Below are positions 25,490-33,711 of a DNA stretch of 34,029 bases, piece by piece. The stretch comes from Actinomycetota bacterium (lineage in GTDB: Bacteria > Actinomycetota > Humimicrobiia > Humimicrobiales > Humimicrobiaceae), in the NCBI GenBank assembly GCA_028717265.1, contig JAQUOE010000014.1:1-34029 (forward strand), given 5' to 3'. The position numbers and the translations under genes are program-made. The stretch's first letter is position 1. The number at the start of each line of letters is the position of its first letter. The notes under the pieces were generated by a model, which did no database searches, was not told where the DNA came from, and saw nothing but the letters and a program-made list of their open reading frames with translations.

Positions 25490-25503
25490 TGCACAATTGT
25501 GCA
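25490..25503. promoter_or_regulatory. Palindromic operator, likely for the SorC regulator
   Basis: TGCACAATTGTGCA, a perfect 14-base palindrome. It overlaps a second, shorter inverted repeat GCAAT-T-ATTGC (25482-25492). It lies between the predicted promoter and the regulator start, in the divergent gatC-like/SorC gap. SorC-family proteins are known to bind extended operators of this general kind. Confidence 0.6.
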
Positions 25504-25524
25504 CACATCTAATTGGAATATATC

Positions 25525-26472
25525 ATGGAAGGAATTGAAAAAAAAAGAATATTGACAAGGATTGCAGAGCTTTATTATATAGAAAATCAAACACAGCAGA
25601 AGATTGCTGAAAGATTGAGCATTTCAAGGACAAAAGTTTCAAGATATCTGGATAGAGCCAAAAAAGAAAAAATCGTAGAGATAAAAATAAATCTGCAGGA
25701 GTGCGATTACTCTAATCTTGAGAATTCGATCGAAAAAAAATTTAATATAAAGGAGTGCATAGTTGTTCCGACCTATAGAAATATTGAAGAGACGCTTAAA
25801 GCAATGGCTGATCCGCTAAATGATTTATTGGAAAGAATACTTGAAAATGGCAGTTCCCTCGGAATCGGTTGGGGGAATTCACTTAAGGGAATATCGGATT
25901 ATATCGATGTAAGAGGCAAGGCCGGTATTAAAGTAATACCGATCATCGGAGGGCTGGGAAAAACAGGAACAGGGGTCCATACAAACTCAGTTGCCAGAAA
26001 TATCGCAGACAGACTTGGCGGTGTAAGCTATGTGATGCATTCTCCTGCTGTTCTTGATACTAAAGAAATAAAAGAGATTGTTGAAAAGGACAGTAATACA
26101 AGAGAAGTAATAAAATTGACAGAAAAAATCGACATTGCTATGGTAGGCTTAAGTGATATTGGTCAGGATTCCACTCTTATTAAAACAGGTAGTTTTAGTC
26201 CGGAGGAATTCAAATATCTGGAAAGTCTGGGAGTCGTGGGGGATATTAATCTTATTTTTATAGGTGAAAATGGCGAGCCGGTTCCCAATAAAATAGATGA
26301 AAGGATCGTAAGAATTTCACCGGAGAGATTAAAAAAAGTAAAAAAAGTCATAGGAGTTGCTTTTGGCAAAAGAAAACTAAAAGTCATATCCGGTGCTTTA
26401 AGAGGAAGGTTTCTTGACATATTGTTTACTGACGAAGAGACTGCATTAAATATCAATAAATTGGATAAATAG
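25525..26472 (+). CDS. SorC-family transcriptional regulator
   Basis: About 315 residues. The N-terminal winged HTH (about 8-50: RIAELYYIENQTQQKIAERLSISRTKVSRYLDRAKKEKIVEI) and the C-terminal sugar-phosphate-binding domain (from about 85, with LGIGWGNSLKGI, VIPIIGG, and the final GVAFGKRKLKVISGALRGRFLDILFTDEETA) are the standard SorC/DeoR-type layout. The ORF is open to a TTG at 25513; I prefer the ATG at 25525. Such regulators sense a phosphorylated sugar or related metabolite. The gene is divergent from the GatC-like transporter and only 16 bases before the E1 alpha gene, so it probably regulates both the transporter and the dehydrogenase genes. Confidence 0.92.
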   Translation: MEGIEKKRILTRIAELYYIENQTQQKIAERLSISRTKVSRYLDRAKKEKIVEIKINLQECDYSNLENSIEKKFNIKECIVVPTYRNIEETLKAMADPLNDLLERILENGSSLGIGWGNSLKGISDYIDVRGKAGIKVIPIIGGLGKTGTGVHTNSVARNIADRLGGVSYVMHSPAVLDTKEIKEIVEKDSNTREVIKLTEKIDIAMVGLSDIGQDSTLIKTGSFSPEEFKYLESLGVVGDINLIFIGENGEPVPNKIDERIVRISPERLKKVKKVIGVAFGKRKLKVISGALRGRFLDILFTDEETALNINKLDK

Positions 26473-26488
26473 TAAAAAAGGATTTTTA

Positions 26489-27502
26489 GTGTCAAAAAAA
26501 CTTTATAAAGATGTTAATGGATATAAAATTGAAGATAGATTTACCGGTTTGAGTAATGACCTGAAAATAGAGATGCTCAGAAAGATGTATGAAATAAGGC
26601 ATTTTGAAAATGAGGCCGAACAATTCATTATAAGGGGAATGATACATGGTACCTGCCATCTGTATACCGGTGAGGAAGCAACTGCAGTCGGAGCTATTTG
26701 TGCTATTCAAAGCGACGATTACATAACCTCGACCCACAGGGGCCATGGTCATTGTATTGCGAAGGGTGCCGACCTCAATATAATGATGGCGGAACTGCTG
26801 GGGAAGAAAACAGGATACAGCAAAGGCAAAGGCGGATCGATGCATATAGCAGATGTCCGGTCAGGGAATCTCGGTGCAAATGGAGTAGTAGGCGGAAGTA
26901 TCGGTATCGCTACCGGTGGGGCACTGACCTGCAAGATGAAAAAGAACGGGAAAATAGTAGTGTGTTTCTTTGGAGACGGAGCAGCTAATCAGGGTATATT
27001 CCACAGTTCGATAAATATAGCTTCCATATGGGATCTGCCGGTGGTATATCTCTGCGAAAATAACGTTTACGGGATGTCCACATCGGTTAAAGAAGCATTC
27101 AATATAAAAAGAATATCGGATAGAAAGTATGCTTACGGCATAGAAGGATTGACCATTGACGGAAATGATCTTATTGAGGTATTCAATACTATCTCATATT
27201 TTGCCGGCAGATGCAGGACCGGAAAAGGTCCAGTACTTGTTGAAAGCCTGACCTACAGATGGAGCGGCCATTCTAAAAGTGATGCTCAGGTTTACAGGAC
27301 CAGAGAAGAAATAAAGGAATGGAAAGAAAGAGATCCCATAAAAAGATACAGAGAGATCCTGATCAGCAGGAAAATAATAACCGAAAAAGATGATAGCGAT
27401 CTTGAAAAAGAAGTTATGAACAAAATACAGAAAGCATCGGAATTTGCAAGAGAAAGTCCGTTCCCCGATCCTTCCGAAGTTGAGGATGATGTATATGCTT
27501 AA
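26489..27502 (+). CDS. acoA: 2-oxoacid/acetoin dehydrogenase E1 alpha
   Basis: 337-residue thiamine-diphosphate-dependent E1 alpha subunit. The TPP motif runs from GDGAANQG (162-169) to ENN (190-192). THRGHGH and KGKGGSMHIAD are typical, as is LGANGVVGGSIGIATG. The sequence resembles AcoA (acetoin dehydrogenase) and the pyruvate dehydrogenase E1 alpha of Gram-positive bacteria; acetoin and pyruvate cannot be separated by eye. It decarboxylates or cleaves the substrate and passes the acyl group to lipoyl-E2. GTG start with AAAAGGA upstream. It overlaps the E1 beta gene by eight bases, consistent with translational coupling. Confidence 0.92.
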   Translation: MSKKLYKDVNGYKIEDRFTGLSNDLKIEMLRKMYEIRHFENEAEQFIIRGMIHGTCHLYTGEEATAVGAICAIQSDDYITSTHRGHGHCIAKGADLNIMMAELLGKKTGYSKGKGGSMHIADVRSGNLGANGVVGGSIGIATGGALTCKMKKNGKIVVCFFGDGAANQGIFHSSINIASIWDLPVVYLCENNVYGMSTSVKEAFNIKRISDRKYAYGIEGLTIDGNDLIEVFNTISYFAGRCRTGKGPVLVESLTYRWSGHSKSDAQVYRTREEIKEWKERDPIKRYREILISRKIITEKDDSDLEKEVMNKIQKASEFARESPFPDPSEVEDDVYA

Positions 27503-28496
27503 AAATAATGCAAGACAATTGACATATCTCGAGGCACTGAGGGAGGCAATGCAGCAGAAGATGAGAGCGGATAACGATGTATACCTGATTGGAGAGGATA
27601 TTGCGGAATACGGCGGTGCCTTCGGTGTGACTGTCGGAATGCTGGAGGAATTCGGCAGTGAAAGAATCAGAAATACTCCCATTTCCGAAGAAGCTATAAT
27701 AGGTATCGCAGCCGGAAGTGCAATAACCGGAATGAGGCCCATAGCCGAGATAATGTTTTCTGATTTTATAACAATAGCCATGGATCAGATTGCTAACCAG
27801 GCTGCTAAAATATGTTATATGTTCGGCGGAAAGGCGAGGGTACCTATGGTAATAAGGACTGCCGGCGGCGGCGGAACCGGTGCGGCGGCCCAGCATTCCC
27901 AGAGCCTGGAGGCCATAGTTGCACATATTCCCGGGCTGAAGGTGGTTATGCCCTCCTGCCCGTATGATGCAAAGGGGCTTCTGATATCTTCAATAAATGA
28001 CGATAATCCTGTAATTTTTATAGAACATAAGTTGCTTTATAAAAATAAAAAATATACTAACAGTGTTCCGGAAGAAATGTATGAGATTCCGCTGGGGAAA
28101 GGCGATATAAAAAAAGGGGGCAGCGATATCAGCATAGTTGCAACTTCCTATATGGTGCAAAAATCTCTGGAAGCTGCAGAAAAACTTTCTTTAGAAAAAG
28201 GCATCGATTGCGAAGTAGTGGATATACGAACGCTGAAACCTCTCGATATCGACATTATACTGAATTCGATCAAGAAAACGGGTAAACTTATATGTGTGGA
28301 AGAAGCACCGGTTTTTGGCGGATTTATGGGCGAGGTTGTGGCCCAGGTTTCCGAAAAAGGATTTGATTGGCTGGATGCCCCCATAAAAAGGGTTGCCGGA
28401 AGAAATTGCCCGGTTCCTTACAGCCTGGTACTTGAACAGGAAATGATTCCCGGTGTGGAGAGGATCGAAAAGGGAATTTTGGATCTATTAGGATAA
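27495..28496 (+). CDS. acoB: 2-oxoacid/acetoin dehydrogenase E1 beta
   Basis: 333-residue partner of E1 alpha; the two form an alpha2beta2 heterotetramer with TPP at the interface. The family pattern is clear: LTYLEALREAMQQKM, VYLIGEDIAEYGGAFGVTVGM, RIRNTPISEEAIIGIAAGSAITGMRPIAEIMFSDF, RTAGGGGTGAAAQHSQSLEA and the C-terminal transketolase fold with EVVDIRTLKPLD. I chose the ATG at 27495, with GAGG nine bases upstream, over the earlier in-frame starts at 27444 (TTG), 27486 and 27489. It ends 88 bases before E2. Confidence 0.93.
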   Translation: MLKNNARQLTYLEALREAMQQKMRADNDVYLIGEDIAEYGGAFGVTVGMLEEFGSERIRNTPISEEAIIGIAAGSAITGMRPIAEIMFSDFITIAMDQIANQAAKICYMFGGKARVPMVIRTAGGGGTGAAAQHSQSLEAIVAHIPGLKVVMPSCPYDAKGLLISSINDDNPVIFIEHKLLYKNKKYTNSVPEEMYEIPLGKGDIKKGGSDISIVATSYMVQKSLEAAEKLSLEKGIDCEVVDIRTLKPLDIDIILNSIKKTGKLICVEEAPVFGGFMGEVVAQVSEKGFDWLDAPIKRVAGRNCPVPYSLVLEQEMIPGVERIEKGILDLLG

Positions 28497-28584
28497 AGTC
28501 CGGGTGTTTAATTGGATTTTGGTATGTTATCATAACTATTAATCAATAGAAAAACAGATTATTATTTCGGTGGAGGTTCAGGAA

Positions 28585-29814
28585 ATGTATGAAGTCATAA
28601 TGCCAAAGCTGGGGATCACAATGGAATCCGGCAGGATTGAAAAATGGCATAAAAAAGAAGGAGACAGGGTAGAAAAGGGCGAGGTATTGTTTGAAGTAAT
28701 GACCGATAAGGTGACCATCGAAGTAGAGTCATATCAATCCGGCATTTTAAAGAAAATAATCAAAGCAGAAGGAGAAGAGGTCCCTGTAACCGGAGTGATA
28801 GCATACATAGGCGAAGAAGATGAAAAACTTCCTCAGTATGAACCCGCTCAAAACACAACAAAAAGAGCAGGCGGTACGGAGATAAAAAAAACAGCGGAAA
28901 AAGTAAGCAGTAGAAAAGAAGATGCCGGAATCTCCGGAGATAAGATTAAAATATCGCCTCTTGCAAGAAAGATGGCAGAAGAGATAGGCATCGATTACAG
29001 AACAGGAAAAATTAAAGGTTCGGGACCGGGCGGAAGAATAGTGAAAGAAGATTTGATAGCTTACTCCAATCAAAAAAGGGAAACCGGAAAGAAAGAAGCA
29101 GAATCTGAATCTGCAGGGATAACTATAAAATCATCAGTCCGGCTTGAGGGAATAAGAAAACTGATAGCCGATAGAATGAGTTATTCAGCGTTAAATATAC
29201 CTGAAATAGTCTTGAATTCAAAAGCCAATGCCACTCTGCTTAAAGGTTTGAAGGAAGAATTAAACGAAAAAATAGATGAAAAATCCGGAGTAAGAATTAC
29301 CTATACCGATTTTTTAGTGAAAGCAGCTGCAGATGCGCTTCGGAATAATCTGGAATTGAATTCAACTTTTTCTGATGGAAATTATATAATATACGATGAT
29401 ATAAATATTGGTCTTGCGGTTTCATCCGAAGGGGGACTTATGGTTCCTACCATATTCAACTGCGACAGGTTGAAAATTATAGATATCGCAAAAAAAAGGA
29501 TCGAACTTATCAAAAAAGTAAAGGAAGGAAGACTTGGTCTGGAAGATATTTCAAAGGGGACTTTTACGGTTACCAATCTGGGCATGCACGGCATAAGATC
29601 TTTTTCTCCCATAATAAACCCTCCCCAGGCAGCTATACTGGCTGCCGGCGAAATATATACGGAACCTGCCATAATAGATGGGAAGATCAGGCCGGAATCT
29701 TTTATTGATCTTAGTGTCTCGTGCGATCACAGAATAATCGATGGAACGACGGGAGCAAAATTCCTGCGGGAATTAGTAGAGTCCATAGAGAATCCTGCCG
29801 GGCTGACCGGTTGA
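28585..29814 (+). CDS. acoC: Dihydrolipoamide acyltransferase E2
   Basis: 409-residue E2 core of the complex. Residues about 1-78 are a lipoyl domain with the modified lysine at Lys42 (MTDKVTIE). A charged linker follows, then the E3/E1-binding domain (ISPLARKMAEEIGIDY ... GSGPGGRIVKEDL, about 122-160), and the catalytic domain with active-site HRIIDG (His382 and Asp386). Start: the ATG at 28585 follows GTGGAGG by eight bases and gives MYEVIMPKLG, the usual E2 opening; the upstream GTG at 28570 is rejected. Only one lipoyl domain is present. E3 is encoded separately, about 1.2 kb downstream. Confidence 0.95.
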   Translation: MYEVIMPKLGITMESGRIEKWHKKEGDRVEKGEVLFEVMTDKVTIEVESYQSGILKKIIKAEGEEVPVTGVIAYIGEEDEKLPQYEPAQNTTKRAGGTEIKKTAEKVSSRKEDAGISGDKIKISPLARKMAEEIGIDYRTGKIKGSGPGGRIVKEDLIAYSNQKRETGKKEAESESAGITIKSSVRLEGIRKLIADRMSYSALNIPEIVLNSKANATLLKGLKEELNEKIDEKSGVRITYTDFLVKAAADALRNNLELNSTFSDGNYIIYDDINIGLAVSSEGGLMVPTIFNCDRLKIIDIAKKRIELIKKVKEGRLGLEDISKGTFTVTNLGMHGIRSFSPIINPPQAAILAAGEIYTEPAIIDGKIRPESFIDLSVSCDHRIIDGTTGAKFLRELVESIENPAGLTG

Positions 29815-29844
29815 ATTTAAAAATCTTTCCGGAATATTTTAAAA

Positions 29845-30189
29845 ATGAAAGACAGAGAAGAAAAAATAATATTATTCTGTATTAGTTGCAACAAAGAGTC
29901 ACAGCATACGGTTTACTATATAGGCAACTATCTCCGGAGTGTTGTTTGTGACAACTGCAATAAAAGAATAGAAATTGACAGGCGCCATTTGAGAACTGTT
30001 TTTGCAGAAGATTTCATAAACAGGATTCTTACTAAACCACACAGAATGACTGAAGATATGAGAAAAGCATTTGCGGCATTGATGCCTTTTCTCCCTAAAA
30101 GATTATTCAAGGAACCATTAAAAGTAATAAAAGAAATATATGCAGTATTAAAGAAAGATAATGGTAATAATATAAAGAAAGAGATTTAA
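29845..30189 (+). CDS. Zinc-ribbon protein of unknown function
   Basis: 114 residues. Two CxxC pairs, CISC (about 11-14) and CDNC (about 36-39), about 22 residues apart, form a likely zinc ribbon. A helical, basic C-terminal half follows (DFINRILTKPHRMTEDMRKAFAALMPFLPKRLFKEP). There is no signal peptide. It lies 30 bases after the E2 gene on the same strand and is convergent with lipB, six bases between stops, so it may be the last gene of the dehydrogenase operon. I recall small zinc-ribbon proteins of this shape in Actinomycetota but know no function. Confidence 0.7.
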   Translation: MKDREEKIILFCISCNKESQHTVYYIGNYLRSVVCDNCNKRIEIDRRHLRTVFAEDFINRILTKPHRMTEDMRKAFAALMPFLPKRLFKEPLKVIKEIYAVLKKDNGNNIKKEI

Positions 30190-30195
30190 GCCTTT

Positions 30196-30927
30196 TTAAA
30201 GCTTTGTAATTCCTGTTACTGGTATTTCGAAGATACTACTGAAACTTTTAAGTATCTGTTCTTTGACATTACGGATCGGGATTTTTTTATTGGAAATTTT
30301 TTCCATTGAGGTCTGGGGATAATCTTTCAGGCCGCATGCTATTATATTATCGAAATATTTTAAATTGTTGTTCACATTTAATGAGAACCCGTGAAGTGTA
30401 ATCCACTTTCTGACCCTTAGCCCGATAGATGCTATTTTAAAGCCGCCGATAAATACTCCCCGGTGTTTATTTATTCTCATTCCGCGTATATCATAACTGA
30501 TTAGCACATCTATTATGACTTCTTCAAGGTTATGGACAAAAAATGGCAAATCCTTCTTAAACCGGGTAAGATTTAAAATCGTATAACAAACGATTTGACC
30601 GGGAGAATGAAGGGTCATATCACCGCCGCGGTTGGATTGTACGAGCTCTATATTTTGCCTGTGGAGTTCCTCCCTGCTTACCAGAAGATTATCTGTATTT
30701 TTATTGTTTCCTATGGTTATGACCGGATAATGTTCAAGAAGTAATATAGCGCCCGGGTAATCATTTGATTTTATCAGTTCGAAAATTTCTTCCTGAAGAT
30801 CATAACCGGAGTCATAGGATATAAGGCCCGGGTCAAAAACCGGGATATTTTTTTTCGTACTGGCACTCTTTAAGTTATTTATTACTTTATAGTTCTTATT
30901 TATGGATTTTTGTTCTGAGATTTCCAT
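30196..30927 (-). CDS. lipB: Octanoyl-[acyl-carrier-protein]:protein N-octanoyltransferase LipB
   Basis: Transfers octanoyl from acyl carrier protein to the lipoyl-domain lysine, the first step of endogenous lipoate assembly. LipB signatures are RGGD (100-103) in QSNRGGDMTLHSPGQ, the conserved catalytic Lys164 (GGFKIASIG) and Cys198 (IIACGL). At 243 residues it has an N-terminal extension of about 25-30 residues compared with the usual length, and no better internal start is obvious. It lies between the E2 and E3 genes on the opposite strand. LipA is not in the window. E2, whose Lys42 is its natural substrate, is 400 bases away. Confidence 0.92.
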   Translation of the reverse strand: MEISEQKSINKNYKVINNLKSASTKKNIPVFDPGLISYDSGYDLQEEIFELIKSNDYPGAILLLEHYPVITIGNNKNTDNLLVSREELHRQNIELVQSNRGGDMTLHSPGQIVCYTILNLTRFKKDLPFFVHNLEEVIIDVLISYDIRGMRINKHRGVFIGGFKIASIGLRVRKWITLHGFSLNVNNNLKYFDNIIACGLKDYPQTSMEKISNKKIPIRNVKEQILKSFSSIFEIPVTGITKL

Positions 30928-31023
30928 TGTCTTAATTATTGATTATGATTGAATTATTTTATCATATTAATACATATAATTATTTCTTGTTTTTGAATGA
31001 CCGGGAAAGGAGTTTTTAGCAAT

Positions 31024-32412
31024 ATGAGTATAAAAAAAGCTGATCTTGTCGTACTTGGAGGAGGACCGGGAGGCTATGGGGCATCCATGAAAGCATCAAA
31101 ATCAGGACTTACGACCATAGTGGTTGAAAAAGATAATATAGGGGGAGTTTGCTTGAATTGCGGTTGCATACCGACAAAAACTCTTTATCATATAGCAAGA
31201 ACTATTGACGAAATAAAGAAAGCGGCAACTCTTGGAATAGATGTTTCATTGCCAAAACTTGATTTTAAAAAAGCGGTATCAAGAAAAGACAGTATAATCG
31301 AAATGCAGAGAAGAGCTCTGGAGTCTAATTATAAAAAAAATAATATAGAAATTATAAAAGGTGCCGGAGAAATAATTGCAAGAGGAAAAGTATCGGTAAA
31401 GACTTCCGGCAGGCAGGACATCGAAATCGAAACAAAAAATATAATCATTGCTACAGGATCTTCTGCTTCAGCCGTGGAACCATTCGATCTGTCGGAAGAT
31501 GGAATAATAGAGAATTCCGGATTGCTGTCTCTTGAAGAAGTGCCGGAATCCTTGCTGATCATAGGAGGCGGCGTTATAGGTATTGAAGCTGCATATATTT
31601 TTTCCTCCTTTGGATCCAGTGTCACAGTAATCGAGATACTTCCCAGAATACTATCGACGGAAGACGAAGAAATTTCAAAAATAATATTCGATTTATTGAA
31701 GCAGAAGGGAATTGATATTTTTGTCGGTTCAAAAGTAGAAAACTTTAGAAAAAGCGGGAAAAAATTCATTTGTACCACGAGCATGGGAGACGAACTGACT
31801 GCGGATAAAATTCTAATGGCTGTTGGCAGAAAGCCTAATTCTACCGGTATCGGTATTGAAAATGCAGGAATAAATTTAGATAAGGATGGTTATATAAAAG
31901 TTAATTCACATCTTGAAACAAATGCAGAGGGAATATATGCAGTAGGAGATGTTATAGGCGGATTCCAATTGGCGCATGTAGCATCGGAGGAAGGGAAAAT
32001 CGCTGCGGAAAACATTTCAGGAAAATTAAAAGAAATAAGCTATGATGTTATTCCATGGACGGTGTTCACGGCTCTTGAAATAGGGGCTGTTGGATCAAAT
32101 GAAAAGCAGGCAGGAAAGAAAAATATAAAAATATATACCGGTATGTTTCCATTCAGCTCAAGCGGTAAGGCTTATATCACTGGAGAAACCGGAGGTTTTA
32201 TAAAGATTCTTTCTAACAGTGAAACCGGAGAGATAGTAGGTGCCCGGATGATAGGACCCCGGGCTTCGGATCTGATACATGAAGTAGCCGTAGCAATGAA
32301 AGGGGAACTGCTCATAGACGATCTTGCTTCGACTGTTCATGCTCATCCTACATTTTCGGAAGCGGTCATGGAAGCTGCTGAAGATTGTATTGGAATCGCG
32401 ACTTATAAATAG
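31024..32412 (+). CDS. lpdA: Dihydrolipoyl dehydrogenase (E3)
   Basis: 462-residue flavoprotein that reoxidises dihydrolipoyl-E2 with NAD+. The N-terminal FAD motif is GGGPGGYGA (12-20). The redox-active disulfide is Cys43-Cys48 in GGVCLNCGCIPT (an extra Cys46 lies between them). The NAD motif is IIGGGVIGIEAA and the catalytic base is His441 in HPTFSE (with Glu446). I chose the ATG at 31024 because AAAGGAG (31006-31012) lies 11 bases upstream; the earlier ATG at 30997 would add nine residues. It is divergent from lipB and belongs functionally with E1 alpha/beta and E2. Confidence 0.95.
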   Translation: MSIKKADLVVLGGGPGGYGASMKASKSGLTTIVVEKDNIGGVCLNCGCIPTKTLYHIARTIDEIKKAATLGIDVSLPKLDFKKAVSRKDSIIEMQRRALESNYKKNNIEIIKGAGEIIARGKVSVKTSGRQDIEIETKNIIIATGSSASAVEPFDLSEDGIIENSGLLSLEEVPESLLIIGGGVIGIEAAYIFSSFGSSVTVIEILPRILSTEDEEISKIIFDLLKQKGIDIFVGSKVENFRKSGKKFICTTSMGDELTADKILMAVGRKPNSTGIGIENAGINLDKDGYIKVNSHLETNAEGIYAVGDVIGGFQLAHVASEEGKIAAENISGKLKEISYDVIPWTVFTALEIGAVGSNEKQAGKKNIKIYTGMFPFSSSGKAYITGETGGFIKILSNSETGEIVGARMIGPRASDLIHEVAVAMKGELLIDDLASTVHAHPTFSEAVMEAAEDCIGIATYK

Positions 32413-32420
32413 GTACGAAT

Positions 32421-33218
32421 ATGATAAAGCTTATAGTAACCGATGTAGATGGTACACTGCTCGATAATAATTCGAATCTCAGCGATTTGAATAAAAAAGC
32501 TATTCTTGAAAGTCGAAGGAGAGGAATCGAAGTGATTCTCGCCACAGGGAAATCGATACTCTCGGTATTATATCTTATAAAGTTGTTCAGTCTGGAACTT
32601 CCGCAAGTGACTTTAAACGGAGCTGTTATAACTGATAAAAATCTGGGAATAATAAATGCGATCAAGATAGAACCCCGTTATTATCTTAAAGCTATAAAAA
32701 CCATAAAAAGTAAAGGGTATTCTCCTCTTGTGGCTCTTGTAGACGGTAAAATTTTTTACGAAAAATATCATCCTGATATGGACCATATCATGAAGGTGGA
32801 ACAAAAAATAACGAAAACAGAGAATATTGAGACTGAATATTTTTCGTTAAATGCCGCCAATATACATATAGCTATCAAAGAGACCGATCCGCTGGATAGA
32901 TATTTAAGAAAAAAGTTTTCAGGAAAAATAAACTTTATAAGATCGGGAAAATATTTTTTTGATATGTTGAATCCGGATGCCTCAAAAGGAAACGCGCTGG
33001 CATTTTTATTGAAGATGCTGAGTATAAAAAAGGATGAAGTGGTTGTTTTTGGTGATAGTTACAATGATTTAAGTATGTTTAAGGAATCAGATCTTAATAT
33101 AGCGGTAAAGAATTCATATCCCGAAGTATTGAAACAGGCGGATATTATTACAGATGAGAATCATAGTTCGGGTCTTGGAAAAGCGATATATAAATATATT
33201 CTGAAAGAACCCATTTAA
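32421..33218 (+). CDS. Cof-type HAD-superfamily phosphatase (HAD-IIB)
   Basis: 265-residue soluble phosphatase of the Cof/YidA group. Motif I is TDVDGTLL with nucleophile Asp8 and acid/base Asp10, motif III Lys lies in DASKGNALAFLLK, and motif IV is VFGDSYNDLSMF (about 209-220). The C2-type cap lies between motifs I and III. Members remove phosphate from sugar phosphates or flavin precursors; the substrate here is unknown. It starts nine bases after lpd, so it is probably cotranscribed. No irregularity is seen. Confidence 0.93.
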   Translation: MIKLIVTDVDGTLLDNNSNLSDLNKKAILESRRRGIEVILATGKSILSVLYLIKLFSLELPQVTLNGAVITDKNLGIINAIKIEPRYYLKAIKTIKSKGYSPLVALVDGKIFYEKYHPDMDHIMKVEQKITKTENIETEYFSLNAANIHIAIKETDPLDRYLRKKFSGKINFIRSGKYFFDMLNPDASKGNALAFLLKMLSIKKDEVVVFGDSYNDLSMFKESDLNIAVKNSYPEVLKQADIITDENHSSGLGKAIYKYILKEPI

Positions 33219-33241
33219 TCCGGCTTATGATTTAAAATACT

Positions 33242-33269
33242 TTGACATAATATTAAGTTGTGTTAGAAT
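33242..33269 (+). promoter_or_regulatory. Promoter of the 122-residue unknown gene
   Basis: Perfect -35 TTGACA (33242-33247), 16-base spacer and -10 TAGAAT (33264-33269), preceded by TGT (extended -10). The predicted start near 33277 leaves a leader of about 53 bases. The region is flanked by a 7-base inverted repeat, GGCTTAT (33222-33228) and ATAAGCC (33268-33274). Confidence 0.65.
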
Positions 33270-33329
33270 AAGCCTTCTGAATCTGAAATATAATAGTTTT
33301 GTTATAAAATATTTGAGATTTAATATCTT

Positions 33330-33698
33330 ATGGATACTAACAGTTCGGTAATCTTAACCAAAAAGGTGACAATAACTTCGTCCAGTCCTGTAACCAAAGA
33401 AGATTTTGTAAAGAAAATAGGTGAAACAGCCGGCAACATTATCGATTTTCTCAAAAAAAACGGCTGCACTAAATTGGGACACATGAAGTTTATCTCGACT
33501 ACAGACGGTGAAGATTACCTGCAATTAAGTGTTCAGGACATATCGCAGGGACCAAAAATCAATGGTATCCTGAAAAAAACTTTTGAAAAAATCAAGTTGA
33601 CTCTTAATATAATCGAGTTTGGAGTATGCAAGGAAGAAATCGATAGAAAAATCAATGAAGAGATAAAAAACATGCAATCCTACTTCGATAATAAGTAA
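33330..33698 (+). CDS. Uncharacterised 122-residue protein
   Basis: Not recognised. Small soluble protein with no signal peptide or TM segment, predicted mixed alpha/beta: a beta-rich start (VILTKKVTITSSSPVT), helix (EDFVKKIGETAGNIIDFLKK), strands around LGHMKFISTTDGEDYLQLSV, then long helices to the end, the last strongly charged. A GAGAT element lies upstream of the ATG but is weak. A good promoter at 33242-33269 suggests independent transcription. It is convergent with the M23 peptidase gene, with 13 bases between stop codons. Confidence 0.65.
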   Translation: MDTNSSVILTKKVTITSSSPVTKEDFVKKIGETAGNIIDFLKKNGCTKLGHMKFISTTDGEDYLQLSVQDISQGPKINGILKKTFEKIKLTLNIIEFGVCKEEIDRKINEEIKNMQSYFDNK

Positions 33699-33711
33699 CT
33701 TACTTTTGTCT

